Assembly: GCF_003048375.1 (NCBI RefSeq)
Contig: NZ_CP021642.1
Coordinates: 496,001 to 560,000 of the forward strand
Direction: 5' to 3'
Source of the DNA: Campylobacter concisus
GTDB lineage: Bacteria > Campylobacterota > Campylobacteria > Campylobacterales > Campylobacteraceae
Length of the DNA: 64,000 nucleotides
Shown: piece after piece, positions 55,010 to 64,000 of the stretch
Position numbering within the stretch: the stretch's first letter is position 1
How the letters are laid out: each line of letters opens with the position of its first letter
Program-made: the position numbers and the translations under genes
Notes under the pieces: model-generated
Told to the model about the DNA's origin: nothing
What the model saw: only the letters and a program-made list of their open reading frames with translations
The model's database searches: none

Positions 55010-56064
55010 AGGTTTTATTTGTCACATCAACGCTTAGAAGTGGCGGTGCGGAGAGAGTTTGCGCGGTGATCGCATCAAGATTTAGCATGGATCATGATGT
55101 AAGCCTTGTTAAATTTGACAAAGATGAGCCATTTTACGAGCTGGCAAGTGGCGTGAAGCTCATAAATTTGGGCGTTGGGGCTGATGAGCTTGGCTTGGTT
55201 GGAAATTTAAAAAAGAGAGTTTTAAAGGTGCTTGCCTTAAGGGCGCTCATAAAAGAGGGCAAATTTGATGCTGTTATATCATTTTTAGACGCCGTAAATA
55301 CCTTGGTGCTCTTTAGCTCAGCTGGGCTAAAAACGCCTATTATCATAAGCGAGCACACAAACTATCTTGCGCCAAAAAGAGCCATTTTTAAGGTGCTAAG
55401 ACGCCTTAGCTATCCATTTGCAAACGCACTTAGTGTCTTAAGCGACGAGGATCTTGGCTACTACTCGAAATTTTGCAAAAATGTGATGAAAATTTACAAC
55501 CCGCTCTTTGAAGAGATACGCAGTGAGAGCTTTACTAAAGAAAATTTGATCATATTTGTTGGCAGGCTAAATAAGATAAAAAACTGCGAAATGTTTGTAA
55601 GAGTGGCTGCAAGCTTAAAGCAAAGCGGCTATAAATTTGTTGTCGCTGGAGATGGCGGCGAGAGGTCAAATTTAGAAAATTTAGCTAAAAATTTGGGTGC
55701 AGAGGTGGAGTTTTTAGGAAATGTAAGCTACATCGCCTCTCTTTATAAAAGGGCAAAGGTGCTGCTATCTTGCTCAAATTTCGAGGGTCTTGGAAACACA
55801 TTGATAGAGGCGATAAACTATGACTGCGTGCGGGTTGCGACAAAAACTAGCGGGGCAAAAGAGCTTATAAAAGATGGCTTTGATGGCTTGCTTTGCGAGA
55901 TAAATGACGCTGATCAGATGAGCGAAAAGCTTGCAAATTTGCTGCAAGATGAGGCAAAAATGGGTGAATTTGCTAAAAATGCAAGGGCTAGGCTTGATGA
56001 GTTTGGCGTGGAGCAAATTTATAAAAAATGGCTGGAGCTTTTAAGGCTTGGAGGTGTAAAGTGA
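55006..56064 (+). CDS. pglH: GT4 glycosyltransferase PglH-like
   Basis: A 352-residue GT-B enzyme similar to C. jejuni PglH: LFVTSTLRSGGAERVCAVIAS, AVISFLDAVNTLVLFSSAGLKTPI, ISEHTNYLAPKRAIFKVLRR, LSYPFANALSVLS and SCSNFEGLGNTLIEAINYD. PglH adds the terminal GalNAc residues processively in C. jejuni. Here a second homologue follows directly, so the work may be divided between them. It overlaps both neighbours by four bases. Confidence 0.88.
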   Translation: MKVLFVTSTLRSGGAERVCAVIASRFSMDHDVSLVKFDKDEPFYELASGVKLINLGVGADELGLVGNLKKRVLKVLALRALIKEGKFDAVISFLDAVNTLVLFSSAGLKTPIIISEHTNYLAPKRAIFKVLRRLSYPFANALSVLSDEDLGYYSKFCKNVMKIYNPLFEEIRSESFTKENLIIFVGRLNKIKNCEMFVRVAASLKQSGYKFVVAGDGGERSNLENLAKNLGAEVEFLGNVSYIASLYKRAKVLLSCSNFEGLGNTLIEAINYDCVRVATKTSGAKELIKDGFDGLLCEINDADQMSEKLANLLQDEAKMGEFAKNARARLDEFGVEQIYKKWLELLRLGGVK

Positions 56065-57104
56065 AAATTCTTTTTGTCATAGCCGCACTTAGAAATGGTG
56101 GGGCTGAACGCGTGCTAAACGTGCTTGCAAATGAGCTTAGCAAAGACAATGAGATCACTATCGCCCTGCTTGAAGAAGACCTTGGGCTTTATAAATTTAG
56201 TGAAAAGATAAAGATCGTAAATCTTAATGTCACTGGCTCAGGGCTTGCTTTAAAATTTAAAAAAATCCTAGCCCTTAGAGCGCTTTTTAAGGAGCAAAGG
56301 GCTGATCTGATAATTAGCTTTATCGACTGGACAAACGTCGCTTGCGTGCTGGCAAATGCTGGGCTAAAGAGCAAACTTATAGCAACCGAGCATCACGAGC
56401 ACAGCTACCTAAAAAGCAAAATCGCAAGCGCTATGCGTGATATTAGCTACCGCTTTGTAGATGGCCTAAGCGTGCTAAGCAAAAGTGACTACGACTACTA
56501 TAAATTTGCCAAAAATCGCGAGGTCATCCACAACCCACTTTTTATCGACGTACCTGAAATTTGTGAGAAGCAAAACGTCATCTTAAGCGTGGCAAGGCTG
56601 GAGGCGGTAAAGGGCTATGATGTCTATTTTGAGGCACTTAGCAAGGTGGATAAGAGCTTGCTTGATGGCTGGGAGATAAAGATCGCAGGCAGTGGCAGGC
56701 AGGAGGCGCAGCTAAAAGAGATGGCTCTAAATTTAGGGCTTAATGTCAAATTTTTAGGTCACATAAGTGATGTTAGTAAGCTTTACAGCGAGGCAAAAAT
56801 TTTCACTCTTAGCTCACGAAGCGAGGGGCTTTCAAATGTGTTAATCGAGTCAGGTGCTTTTGGCTGCGCTAGGCTAAGTAGCGACACTGTGGGCGCAAAG
56901 GAGCTTATAAATGACGGCACAGACGGGCTTATCTTTAAAAATGGTGATAGCAATGATCTAAAAGATAAGCTTGAAATGCTTTTAAAAGATGAAAATTTAA
57001 GGCAAAAACTAGCAAAAAACGCCAGCGAAAGTGCAAATTTATTTAGCAAAGAAAATATCATCAAGCAGTGGCGAGAATTTATAAAAAAGGTTGTTAGCAA
57101 GTGA
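56061..57104 (+). CDS. Second PglH-like GT4 glycosyltransferase
   Basis: A 347-residue GT-B enzyme, evidently a diverged tandem relative of the preceding gene: ILFVIAALRNGGAERVLNVLAN, LIISFIDWTNVACVLANAGLKS, ATEHHEHSYLKSKIASAMRD and TLSSRSEGLSNVLIESGAFG. The GTG at 56061 is chosen because GGAGG lies 7 bases upstream and the start overlaps the previous stop (GTGA); a longer frame from 56028 is not supported. It probably adds one HexNAc or hexose to the lipid-linked glycan. Confidence 0.88.
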   Translation: MKILFVIAALRNGGAERVLNVLANELSKDNEITIALLEEDLGLYKFSEKIKIVNLNVTGSGLALKFKKILALRALFKEQRADLIISFIDWTNVACVLANAGLKSKLIATEHHEHSYLKSKIASAMRDISYRFVDGLSVLSKSDYDYYKFAKNREVIHNPLFIDVPEICEKQNVILSVARLEAVKGYDVYFEALSKVDKSLLDGWEIKIAGSGRQEAQLKEMALNLGLNVKFLGHISDVSKLYSEAKIFTLSSRSEGLSNVLIESGAFGCARLSSDTVGAKELINDGTDGLIFKNGDSNDLKDKLEMLLKDENLRQKLAKNASESANLFSKENIIKQWREFIKKVVSK

Positions 57105-58225
57105 AAAAATTAGCCGTTTTTTTATACTCGATGGGGCCTGGTGGGGCTGAGCGAAATGTGGCAAATTTACTGCCATTTTTGATCAAACGTTATGAAGTTC
57201 ATCTCATCTTAATGAGCAAGGTCATCGCGTATGAGATCCCAAGCGAGGTGCAAATTCACTTTATAGAAAATAGCGATCCTTACGAGAGCGGGCTAAAGAA
57301 GCTTGCAAGGCTCTTTTTAGCGATGCCAATGCTTGCCTTTAAATATAAAAATCTTTGTCAAATTTTGGGCATCGACACGCAGTTTGTGCTGATGAACCGC
57401 CCTTGCTATATCGCTGGGGTTGCTAGGATTTTAGGGCTAAAGGCTAGGCTAGTTATCAGCGAGCGAAGCTGTCCGTCGATCCTATATAAAAACGATCTAA
57501 GCGGCAGAGTTAATAAATTTTTACTTAATCATCTTTATAAAAAAGCTGATCTAATCCTCGCAAATGCAGCTGGCAACAAAGAGGATCTGGTGCGAAATTT
57601 TGGCATGAGAGAGGACAAAACAAAGGTGCTTTATAACGCCCTTGATCTAAAAACTATAAATTTGCTAAAAGATGAGCCACTTGAGGATGGCTTTAAGCCA
57701 TTTTTCATAAACATAGGCCGCCTTGATAGCGGTAAAAATCAAGCCATGCTAATAAAAATAATAGCTTCAATCAACGACCCTCGCGCTACGCTTGGCATCC
57801 TTGGCAAAGGGCCTTTAAAGGACGAGCTGCAAAATTTGATAGATAAATTTGGCGTGGGCGAGCGAGTAAAGCTTCTTGGCACTGATAAAAATCCTTTTAG
57901 GCATATAAAAAACGCCTCTTGCTTGCTTTGTGCCTCGCGTTTTGAGGGCTTTTCAAACGTCTTGCTTGAAGCGCTAGCATGCGAAAAAACTATCATCTCA
58001 ACCGAGCACAAGAGCGGCGCAAAGGAGCTTTTGGGCGATAGCGAGTTTGGCATCTTAGTGCCTGTTGATGACGAAAATGCAATGAAAGAGGCGATGTTAA
58101 AAGTGCTTAACGAGCCAAAGATAAGGCAAAATTTTGAAAATGTTGCGTATAATCGGGCTAAATTTTTTGATAGTGAAAATATAGCGAGTGAGCTTATAAA
58201 TTTTTTGGAAAATCCTAATGAATAG
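57101..58225 (+). CDS. pglJ: GT4 glycosyltransferase PglJ
   Basis: A 374-residue GT-B enzyme close to C. jejuni PglJ: KLAVFLYSMGPGGAERNVANLL, VHLILMSKVIAYEIP, LMNRPCYIAGVARILG, CASRFEGFSNVLLEALACEK and HKSGAKELLGDSEFGILV. PglJ adds the second GalNAc to Und-PP-Bac-GalNAc. GTG start in a GTGA overlap; it overlaps pglB by 8 bases, the same neighbour as in C. jejuni. Confidence 0.92.
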   Translation: MKKLAVFLYSMGPGGAERNVANLLPFLIKRYEVHLILMSKVIAYEIPSEVQIHFIENSDPYESGLKKLARLFLAMPMLAFKYKNLCQILGIDTQFVLMNRPCYIAGVARILGLKARLVISERSCPSILYKNDLSGRVNKFLLNHLYKKADLILANAAGNKEDLVRNFGMREDKTKVLYNALDLKTINLLKDEPLEDGFKPFFINIGRLDSGKNQAMLIKIIASINDPRATLGILGKGPLKDELQNLIDKFGVGERVKLLGTDKNPFRHIKNASCLLCASRFEGFSNVLLEALACEKTIISTEHKSGAKELLGDSEFGILVPVDDENAMKEAMLKVLNEPKIRQNFENVAYNRAKFFDSENIASELINFLENPNE

Positions 58226-60317
58226 AAATTTGTTTTTTAAAAATTACTCTTTATACCTTATGATATTTGTCGCAGTCATCTTTGGCATGGTTTGTAGGCT
58301 TTACTGGGTCTTTTGGGCGAGCGAGTATCCGGTATTTTTCTGGAACAACGAGCTGATGATCAGCACAAACGACGGCTATGCATTTGCCGAGGGCGCAAGG
58401 GATATGCTGGCTGGCTTTCACCAGGAAAACGACCTTAGCTACTACGGCTATCCGCTTTCGACACTTACTTACTGGATCGTGAAATTTCTGGGCGTGAAGC
58501 TCGAGACAGCGATGATTTATATGAGCGTATTTTTCTCATCGCTTGTGGCTGTGCCTGTTGTCTTGATCGCAAATGAATACAAAGCAAAAATGGCTGGCTT
58601 CATCGCTGCACTTCTTGCAGTGATCGCAAATAGCTACTACAACCGCACTATGGCAGGTTACTACGACACTGATATGCTCATCATTCCACTTAGCGTTTTT
58701 GTCGTTTGGGGGCTTGTTAGAGTGCTTGAGAAAAAGGACGCAAAGAGCCTGATAATAGCACCTTTAAGCGTGCTTATCTATATGTGGTGGTATATGAGCG
58801 CCTTTTCGCTTATTAGCATTTTAACTGGACTATTTTTACTCTACACGCTCATTTTTGATAGGAAAAATCCACTTTTTTACCTTGAAATTTCTCTGCTTTT
58901 ACTTGCTATTTCAAATCTTGATATAACTCTTAAATTTATCGCTGTTATCGTTATTTACGCACTTTGTCTATTTAAAAAAGAGGTGATAAATTTAAAATTT
59001 GCTCTTGGCATTTTGGCGATTATCTTTGTCGTCTTTGTCATCCGTGGCGGGCTAAATCCGATAATCTTTCAGCTTAAATTTTACGTCTTTAGAGATGCGC
59101 CTGAAGTTGGCGGTATGAGTTTTCACTTTTTTAATGTCAATCAAACTATCCAAGAGTCAAGCGTCGTTGATTTTACGCTATTTTGTGAGAGGATCAGCGC
59201 AAATGTCATCACATTTTTGATCTCGCTTGCTGGCGTCGCTCTTTTTTGCTACAAGCACCGCTCATTTGCCGTCTCGCTTGGCATGCTCGCACTTGGCTTT
59301 TTGGCCTTTAAAAGCGGCCTTAGATTTACCATTTACGCCGTGCCTATCATGGCGCTTGGCTTTGGCTATTTAGTGGAGTTCGTGCTTGCAAATTTAAAGC
59401 TAAAAGGAGCCGTGCTAAATCTCATAAGAGCCTTCATAGCAGCTCTTGTGCTTGCTCCAGCGCTCATTCACATCTATGGCTACAAGGCTGAGCCAGTCTT
59501 TGTAAATAAAGAGGTTGAAATTTTAAACAAGCTAAAAGGCATCGCAGGGCGCGAAGATTACGTGCTTGCGTGGTGGGACTATGGATATCCGATCAGGTAT
59601 TACAGCGATGTTAAGACGCTAATTGACGGCGGAAAGCACCTTGGGCGTGAAAATTTTGCCGTGAGCTTTGCGCTTGGTAGCGACGAGATGAGCTCAGCAA
59701 ATATGGCAAGGCTTGATGTAGAATACACTGAGCGAAATTTCAAAGAGCACTTTAACGGCAACTTGGCTCAAATTTTAAAAGATAGAAATTTAAGCGCCGA
59801 TCAGTTTTTTAGCGAGATAAAAGAGGCTAATTTTAGCCTGCCAGCAAAGAGCAGAGAGATATATTATTATCTGCCAGATAGGATGCTTAGCATTTTCCCG
59901 ACCATTTTGCAGTTTAGCAAGATCGATCTAAAAAGTGGTAAAAATTTAAACAACGGACTTTTCATCACCACTAGAGCGATCTCGCAAAGCGAAAAGGGCA
60001 TTAGGCTAAGTGGCGGATTTACTCTAACAAGTGATGTCACAAATTTGATCTATGATGGCAATGTCTTACCGCTAAGATCTTTCATAGAGACCGACTACAA
60101 CGAGGCTGGCAAGCTAAATGTAAAAGAGTATAAAAATAATGAAAGCTCAAACATTTCTGTTATTTTTATGAGGGATTATGGTAGGTTTATCATCCTTGAT
60201 GAGAGCATTTTAAATAGCGCCTACATCCAGCTTTTCGTGCTTGAAAGATATGATCCTAAGGTCTTTGAGCCAGTCATACTTGATGGGGCGGCAAAAGTTT
60301 ATAGGCTAAAGAGGTAG
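58218..60317 (+). CDS. pglB: PglB oligosaccharyltransferase, paralogue 2
   Basis: A 699-residue STT3-family enzyme. It has STNDGYAFAEGARDML, YYDTDMLI, an intact TIQE loop, Arg325 in FCERISAN (the counterpart of C. jejuni Arg328) and WWDYG at 452-456. All catalytic and sequon-binding elements of the C. jejuni enzyme are therefore present, and the position between pglJ and pglA is the same. It transfers the finished heptasaccharide-like glycan to Asn in the periplasm. The paralogue at 49668 differs at the Arg position. Confidence 0.95.
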   Translation: MNRNLFFKNYSLYLMIFVAVIFGMVCRLYWVFWASEYPVFFWNNELMISTNDGYAFAEGARDMLAGFHQENDLSYYGYPLSTLTYWIVKFLGVKLETAMIYMSVFFSSLVAVPVVLIANEYKAKMAGFIAALLAVIANSYYNRTMAGYYDTDMLIIPLSVFVVWGLVRVLEKKDAKSLIIAPLSVLIYMWWYMSAFSLISILTGLFLLYTLIFDRKNPLFYLEISLLLLAISNLDITLKFIAVIVIYALCLFKKEVINLKFALGILAIIFVVFVIRGGLNPIIFQLKFYVFRDAPEVGGMSFHFFNVNQTIQESSVVDFTLFCERISANVITFLISLAGVALFCYKHRSFAVSLGMLALGFLAFKSGLRFTIYAVPIMALGFGYLVEFVLANLKLKGAVLNLIRAFIAALVLAPALIHIYGYKAEPVFVNKEVEILNKLKGIAGREDYVLAWWDYGYPIRYYSDVKTLIDGGKHLGRENFAVSFALGSDEMSSANMARLDVEYTERNFKEHFNGNLAQILKDRNLSADQFFSEIKEANFSLPAKSREIYYYLPDRMLSIFPTILQFSKIDLKSGKNLNNGLFITTRAISQSEKGIRLSGGFTLTSDVTNLIYDGNVLPLRSFIETDYNEAGKLNVKEYKNNESSNISVIFMRDYGRFIILDESILNSAYIQLFVLERYDPKVFEPVILDGAAKVYRLKR

Positions 60318-60319
60318 AG

Positions 60320-61435
60320 ATGGCAAGGATAGGATTTTTAAGCCACGCTGATATGAGCATACACTTTTTTAGACGCCCTATTATGCAGGCTTTAAAAGAT
60401 ATGGGGCATGAGGTTTTTGCTATCGCTCCAAAAGGAAATTTCACTAATGAGCTTGCTAAAAGCTTTCACACCGTCACCTACGAGCTTGATAAGGCGAGCC
60501 TAAATCCGCTAACCGTGATAAATAACTCAAAAAAACTATCTCAAATTTTAGGCGAGCTAAATTTAGACCTGCTTCAAACTGGCGCTCACAAGTCAAATGT
60601 CTTTGGCACATTTGCTGCTAAAAACGCTGGCATAAAGCACGTGATAAATTTGGTTGAAGGCCTTGGTAGCTTTTATATCGATGATGATATTAAGACAAAG
60701 GCTGTGCGTTTTGTCATGGAGAGCCTTTATAAGCTCTCTTTTGCAAAAGCTGATGCTTGCGTCTTCGTAAATGACGCAGATCCAGACTATCTGATCTCTA
60801 AAAATTTGATAGATAAAAGCAAAGTGTATCGCATAAAAAGTGTCGGCGTCGATACTGCTAAATTTGACCCAGCTATCACGCAGGCAGCTGATCTTGGCGA
60901 TAAAAAGGTGGTTCTCATGATCGCAAGAGCCATGTGGCACAAGGGTGTTCGTGAATTTTATGAGGCAGCAGAAATTTTAAATGGTTATAAAAACTGCGAA
61001 TTTGTCTTTGTGGGTGAGGGCTTTGCTGGTAATAAATCAACCGCAGACGAGAGCTTTTTAAAAGGTGGCAAGGTGCGATATCTTGGCGCTAGAAACGACA
61101 TACCACAGCTTTTAAAAGCTTCTTACTTGCTAGCTTTGCCAAGCTACAAAGAGGGCTTTCCAAGAACGGTTTTAGAGGCGATGAGCATGGCTAAAGCAGT
61201 CGTTGCAAGTGACGTGACAGGCTGTAATGAAGCTGTAAAAGATGGCTACAACGGGCTTTTATGTAAGGTAAAAGATGCAAGTGATCTTGCTGGCAAGATA
61301 AAAATTTTACTTGATGACGAAGCACTTTGCGCTAAGCTTGGTGCAAATGGCAGAGACTGGGCAGTTAGTGAGTTTGATGAGAAGCAAATCGCAAAAAGAT
61401 ATATAGAAATTTATAGGAAATTTATAGATGTATAG
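60320..61435 (+). CDS. pglA: GT4 glycosyltransferase PglA
   Basis: A 371-residue GT-B enzyme matching C. jejuni Pgl[75 protein letters not shown] and [20 protein letters not shown]. PglA adds the first GalNAc (alpha1,3) to Und-PP-diNAcBac. It starts 2 bases after pglB and overlaps pglC by 8 bases. Confidence 0.94.
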   Translation: MARIGFLSHADMSIHFFRRPIMQALKDMGHEVFAIAPKGNFTNELAKSFHTVTYELDKASLNPLTVINNSKKLSQILGELNLDLLQTGAHKSNVFGTFAAKNAGIKHVINLVEGLGSFYIDDDIKTKAVRFVMESLYKLSFAKADACVFVNDADPDYLISKNLIDKSKVYRIKSVGVDTAKFDPAITQAADLGDKKVVLMIARAMWHKGVREFYEAAEILNGYKNCEFVFVGEGFAGNKSTADESFLKGGKVRYLGARNDIPQLLKASYLLALPSYKEGFPRTVLEAMSMAKAVVASDVTGCNEAVKDGYNGLLCKVKDASDLAGKIKILLDDEALCAKLGANGRDWAVSEFDEKQIAKRYIEIYRKFIDV

Positions 61436-62033
61436 AAATTTTTTAAAGAGAGTGATTGATATTTTGGGAGCTTTATTTTTGCTCATTTTAACATCGCCTA
61501 TCATCATAGCAACGGCGATTTTTATCTATTTTAAGGTTAGCCGCGACGTCATTTTTACTCAGGCAAGACCAGGGCTAAATGAGAAAATTTTTAAAATTTA
61601 TAAATTTAAGACGATGAGTGACGAGCGTGACGCAAATGGCGAGCTCTTGCCAGATGATCAGCGTCTTGGTAAATTTGGCAAACTTATCCGCTCACTTAGC
61701 CTCGATGAGTTACCACAGCTTTTTAACGTGCTAAAGGGCGATATGAGTTTTATCGGACCAAGGCCGCTTTTAGTAGAGTATCTACCCATCTATAACGAAA
61801 CACAAAAGCACCGCCACGATGTGCGCCCAGGCATTACCGGGCTAGCGCAGGTAAATGGCAGAAACGCCATAAGTTGGGAAAAGAAGTTTGAATACGACGT
61901 CTATTACGCTAAAAATTTAAGCTTTATGCTTGATGTAAAGATCGCTTTAATGACCATCGAAAAGGTGCTAAAACGAAGTGGCGTCAGCAAAGAGGGGCAG
62001 GCGACGACGGAGAAATTTAATGGCAAAAACTAA
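61428..62033 (+). CDS. pglC: Phosphoglycosyl transferase PglC
   Basis: A 201-residue monotopic membrane enzyme that moves phospho-diNAc-bacillosamine to undecaprenyl phosphate, the first membrane step. An N-terminal re-entrant helix ([22 protein letters not shown]) is followed by the sugar-transferase core with catalytic Asp93-Glu94 in [20 protein letters not shown] and by [15 protein letters not shown]. The catalytic pair has the same numbering as in C. jejuni PglC. It overlaps pglD by 14 bases. Confidence 0.95.
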   Translation: MYRNFLKRVIDILGALFLLILTSPIIIATAIFIYFKVSRDVIFTQARPGLNEKIFKIYKFKTMSDERDANGELLPDDQRLGKFGKLIRSLSLDELPQLFNVLKGDMSFIGPRPLLVEYLPIYNETQKHRHDVRPGITGLAQVNGRNAISWEKKFEYDVYYAKNLSFMLDVKIALMTIEKVLKRSGVSKEGQATTEKFNGKN

Positions 62034-62610
62034 GAAAATTTACATCTACGGAGCGAGTGGGCATGGTCTTGTGATAGCTGACATCGCTAGAGATAATGGC
62101 TATGATGAGATAGTTTTTTTAGATGATGCTAGCGAGCGTAAATTTAGCCCAGAGCTTGAAAAAGCTGACATCATAATAGCCATAGGTGATAATAAAACAA
62201 GGCAAAAGATCAGCCAAAAGGTCGAGGTCGCTGGCTTTGAGATAGTAAATTTGATCCATAAAAGTGCGGTTGTGAGCGAGAGTGCTGTGATAGAAAAAGG
62301 CACAGTGGTCATGCCAAATGCCGTGATAAACGCAAAAGCTTGCATAAAAGAGGGCGCTATCATAAACTCTGGCGCGGTGATAGAGCATGAGTGCGTGATA
62401 GGTAAATTTGCTCACATCAGCCCAAATGCAGCCCTTGCTGGTAATGTGAGCGTGGGAGAATTTACGCACGTTGGCATTGGCTCAAGCGTCATTCAAGGCA
62501 TAAGCATCGGCAAAAACTGCATCATAGGCGCTGGAAGCGTAGTTGTTAGAGATATAAAGGACGGCATAAAGGCTTACGGCGTGCCTGCATGCGAGCGCGC
62601 TAAGATATAA
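62020..62610 (+). CDS. pglD: UDP-4-amino-sugar N-acetyltransferase PglD
   Basis: A 196-residue enzyme with an N-terminal UDP-sugar-binding Rossmann-like part ([18 protein letters not shown]) and a left-handed beta-helix of hexapeptide repeats from about residue 75. The catalytic His is His123 in IEHECVIG, matching His125 of C. jejuni PglD. It acetylates the 4-amino sugar to UDP-diNAc-bacillosamine. The ATG at 62020 is preferred: a GGAG lies 7 bases upstream and the length equals the C. jejuni protein. Confidence 0.94.
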   Translation: MAKTKKIYIYGASGHGLVIADIARDNGYDEIVFLDDASERKFSPELEKADIIIAIGDNKTRQKISQKVEVAGFEIVNLIHKSAVVSESAVIEKGTVVMPNAVINAKACIKEGAIINSGAVIEHECVIGKFAHISPNAALAGNVSVGEFTHVGIGSSVIQGISIGKNCIIGAGSVVVRDIKDGIKAYGVPACERAKI

Positions 62611-62629
62611 ATTTAAAAATAAGTGCTAA

Positions 62630-63751
<1,122 letters not shown>

Positions 63752-64000
63752 ATGTTTCATGCAACGAAGTTAAAGAGGCTCGTATTTTTCCTTCTTGGTG
63801 ATGTTTTTATATTTGTTTTTTCGATATATGCAGCTTATCTTTTAAGATTTAACGCCGACATCCCAGATATCTACGTGCAAGGGCTTTTTGTAACGGCTGG
63901 ATTTTTGATCGTATTTAAGCTCTTTTTTATGTGGATGTTTAAAATTTACAAGGTGCCGTGGAGATTTTTCGGCTTAAATGAAGCTCGTAAAATTTTCCTA
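63752..64000 (+). CDS. pglF: UDP-GlcNAc C6-dehydratase PglF (3' end outside window)
   Basis: The frame opens with ATG directly after the pglE stop and stays open for 83 codons to the window edge. It encodes hydrophobic segments (LVFFLLGDVFIFVFSIYAAY, then LFVTAGFLIVFKLFFMWMF) followed by KIYKVPWRFFGLNEARKIF. This is the membrane N-terminus of PglF/FlaA1-type dehydratases, which precedes the SDR domain. Position after pglE as in C. jejuni supports the call. It would begin bacillosamine synthesis from UDP-GlcNAc. Confidence 0.88.
   Translation, partial: MFHATKLKRLVFFLLGDVFIFVFSIYAAYLLRFNADIPDIYVQGLFVTAGFLIVFKLFFMWMFKIYKVPWRFFGLNEARKIFL

Overview
The window is chromosomal DNA from a Campylobacter. 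It is AT-rich, dense with ATGA/GTGA-type gene overlaps, and uses TTG and GTG starts freely. Gene content and order follow the C. jejuni blocks pheS-pheT-aroA-ispH-rpsA-(membrane protein)-serA, the waaC-to-waaF lipooligosaccharide (LOS) core block, and the gne-pgl N-glycosylation block. The molybdoenzyme-type chaperone candidate, the two PglB paralogues and the Wzx-type flippase suggest the C. concisus/curvus/rectus side of the genus rather than C. jejuni. The species call is an inference, since no marker gene was compared.

Region by region. 1-3464: a GNAT acetyltransferase cut by the window edge, then a copper set (CopZ-like carrier, CopA P1B-ATPase) and a possible TorD-like chaperone. 3467-8695: a coiled-coil protein of unknown role, argH, an AT-rich OLD-family ATPase/TOPRIM nuclease coupled to argH (probable acquired defence gene), and a soluble CZB chemoreceptor. 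8774-19705: mostly housekeeping genes (HIT protein, pheST, aroA, ispH, rpsA, serA, efp) plus a DUF4304 protein. 19749-21989: a SelW-like selenoprotein with an in-frame TGA, a divergent DJ-1/PfpI protein, an RRM protein and a glutamyl-Q tRNA(Asp) synthetase. 21990-23047: a gene-free kilobase built of repeated structured modules. 23048-27383: dnaE and a frameshifted DUF6882 gene. 27418-41432: the LOS/LPS core cluster, bounded by waaF and waaC. It contains six GT9 heptosyltransferase-type enzymes, several GT4/GT2 enzymes, an O-antigen-ligase-like protein, a NodB deacetylase, a truncated GT-A gene next to a G8 tract, and lpxL. 41496-45485: a PolB-like exonuclease, a nucleotide-sugar epimerase, an exported ATP-dependent DNA ligase and an LLM flavin oxidoreductase. 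45676-64000: a long co-directional run that makes and transfers N-glycans (gne, ugd, ecotin-like protein, a second UDP-sugar dehydrogenase, a PglB paralogue, a Wzx-type flippase, a GT25, pglI, pglH, a second pglH-like gene, pglJ, pglB, pglA, pglC, pglD, pglE and the start of pglF).

How the genes work together. PglF/PglE/PglD make UDP-diNAc-bacillosamine and PglC loads it on undecaprenyl phosphate. PglA, PglJ, PglH and PglI-type transferases extend it using UDP-sugars from Gne, Ugd and the dehydrogenases. A flippase turns it over, and PglB moves it to asparagine in periplasmic proteins. WaaC, WaaF, WaaQ and the interspersed transferases build the LOS core on lipid A, to which LpxL adds an acyl chain.

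Less ordinary points: the hidden selenoprotein with a candidate SECIS hairpin, the structured repeat modules with a G-quadruplex-type motif, the ecotin-like ORF inside the glycan operon, two PglB paralogues that differ at a specificity position, and the OLD nuclease joined to argH. No tRNA, rRNA, CRISPR array, transposase or prophage gene was recognised.
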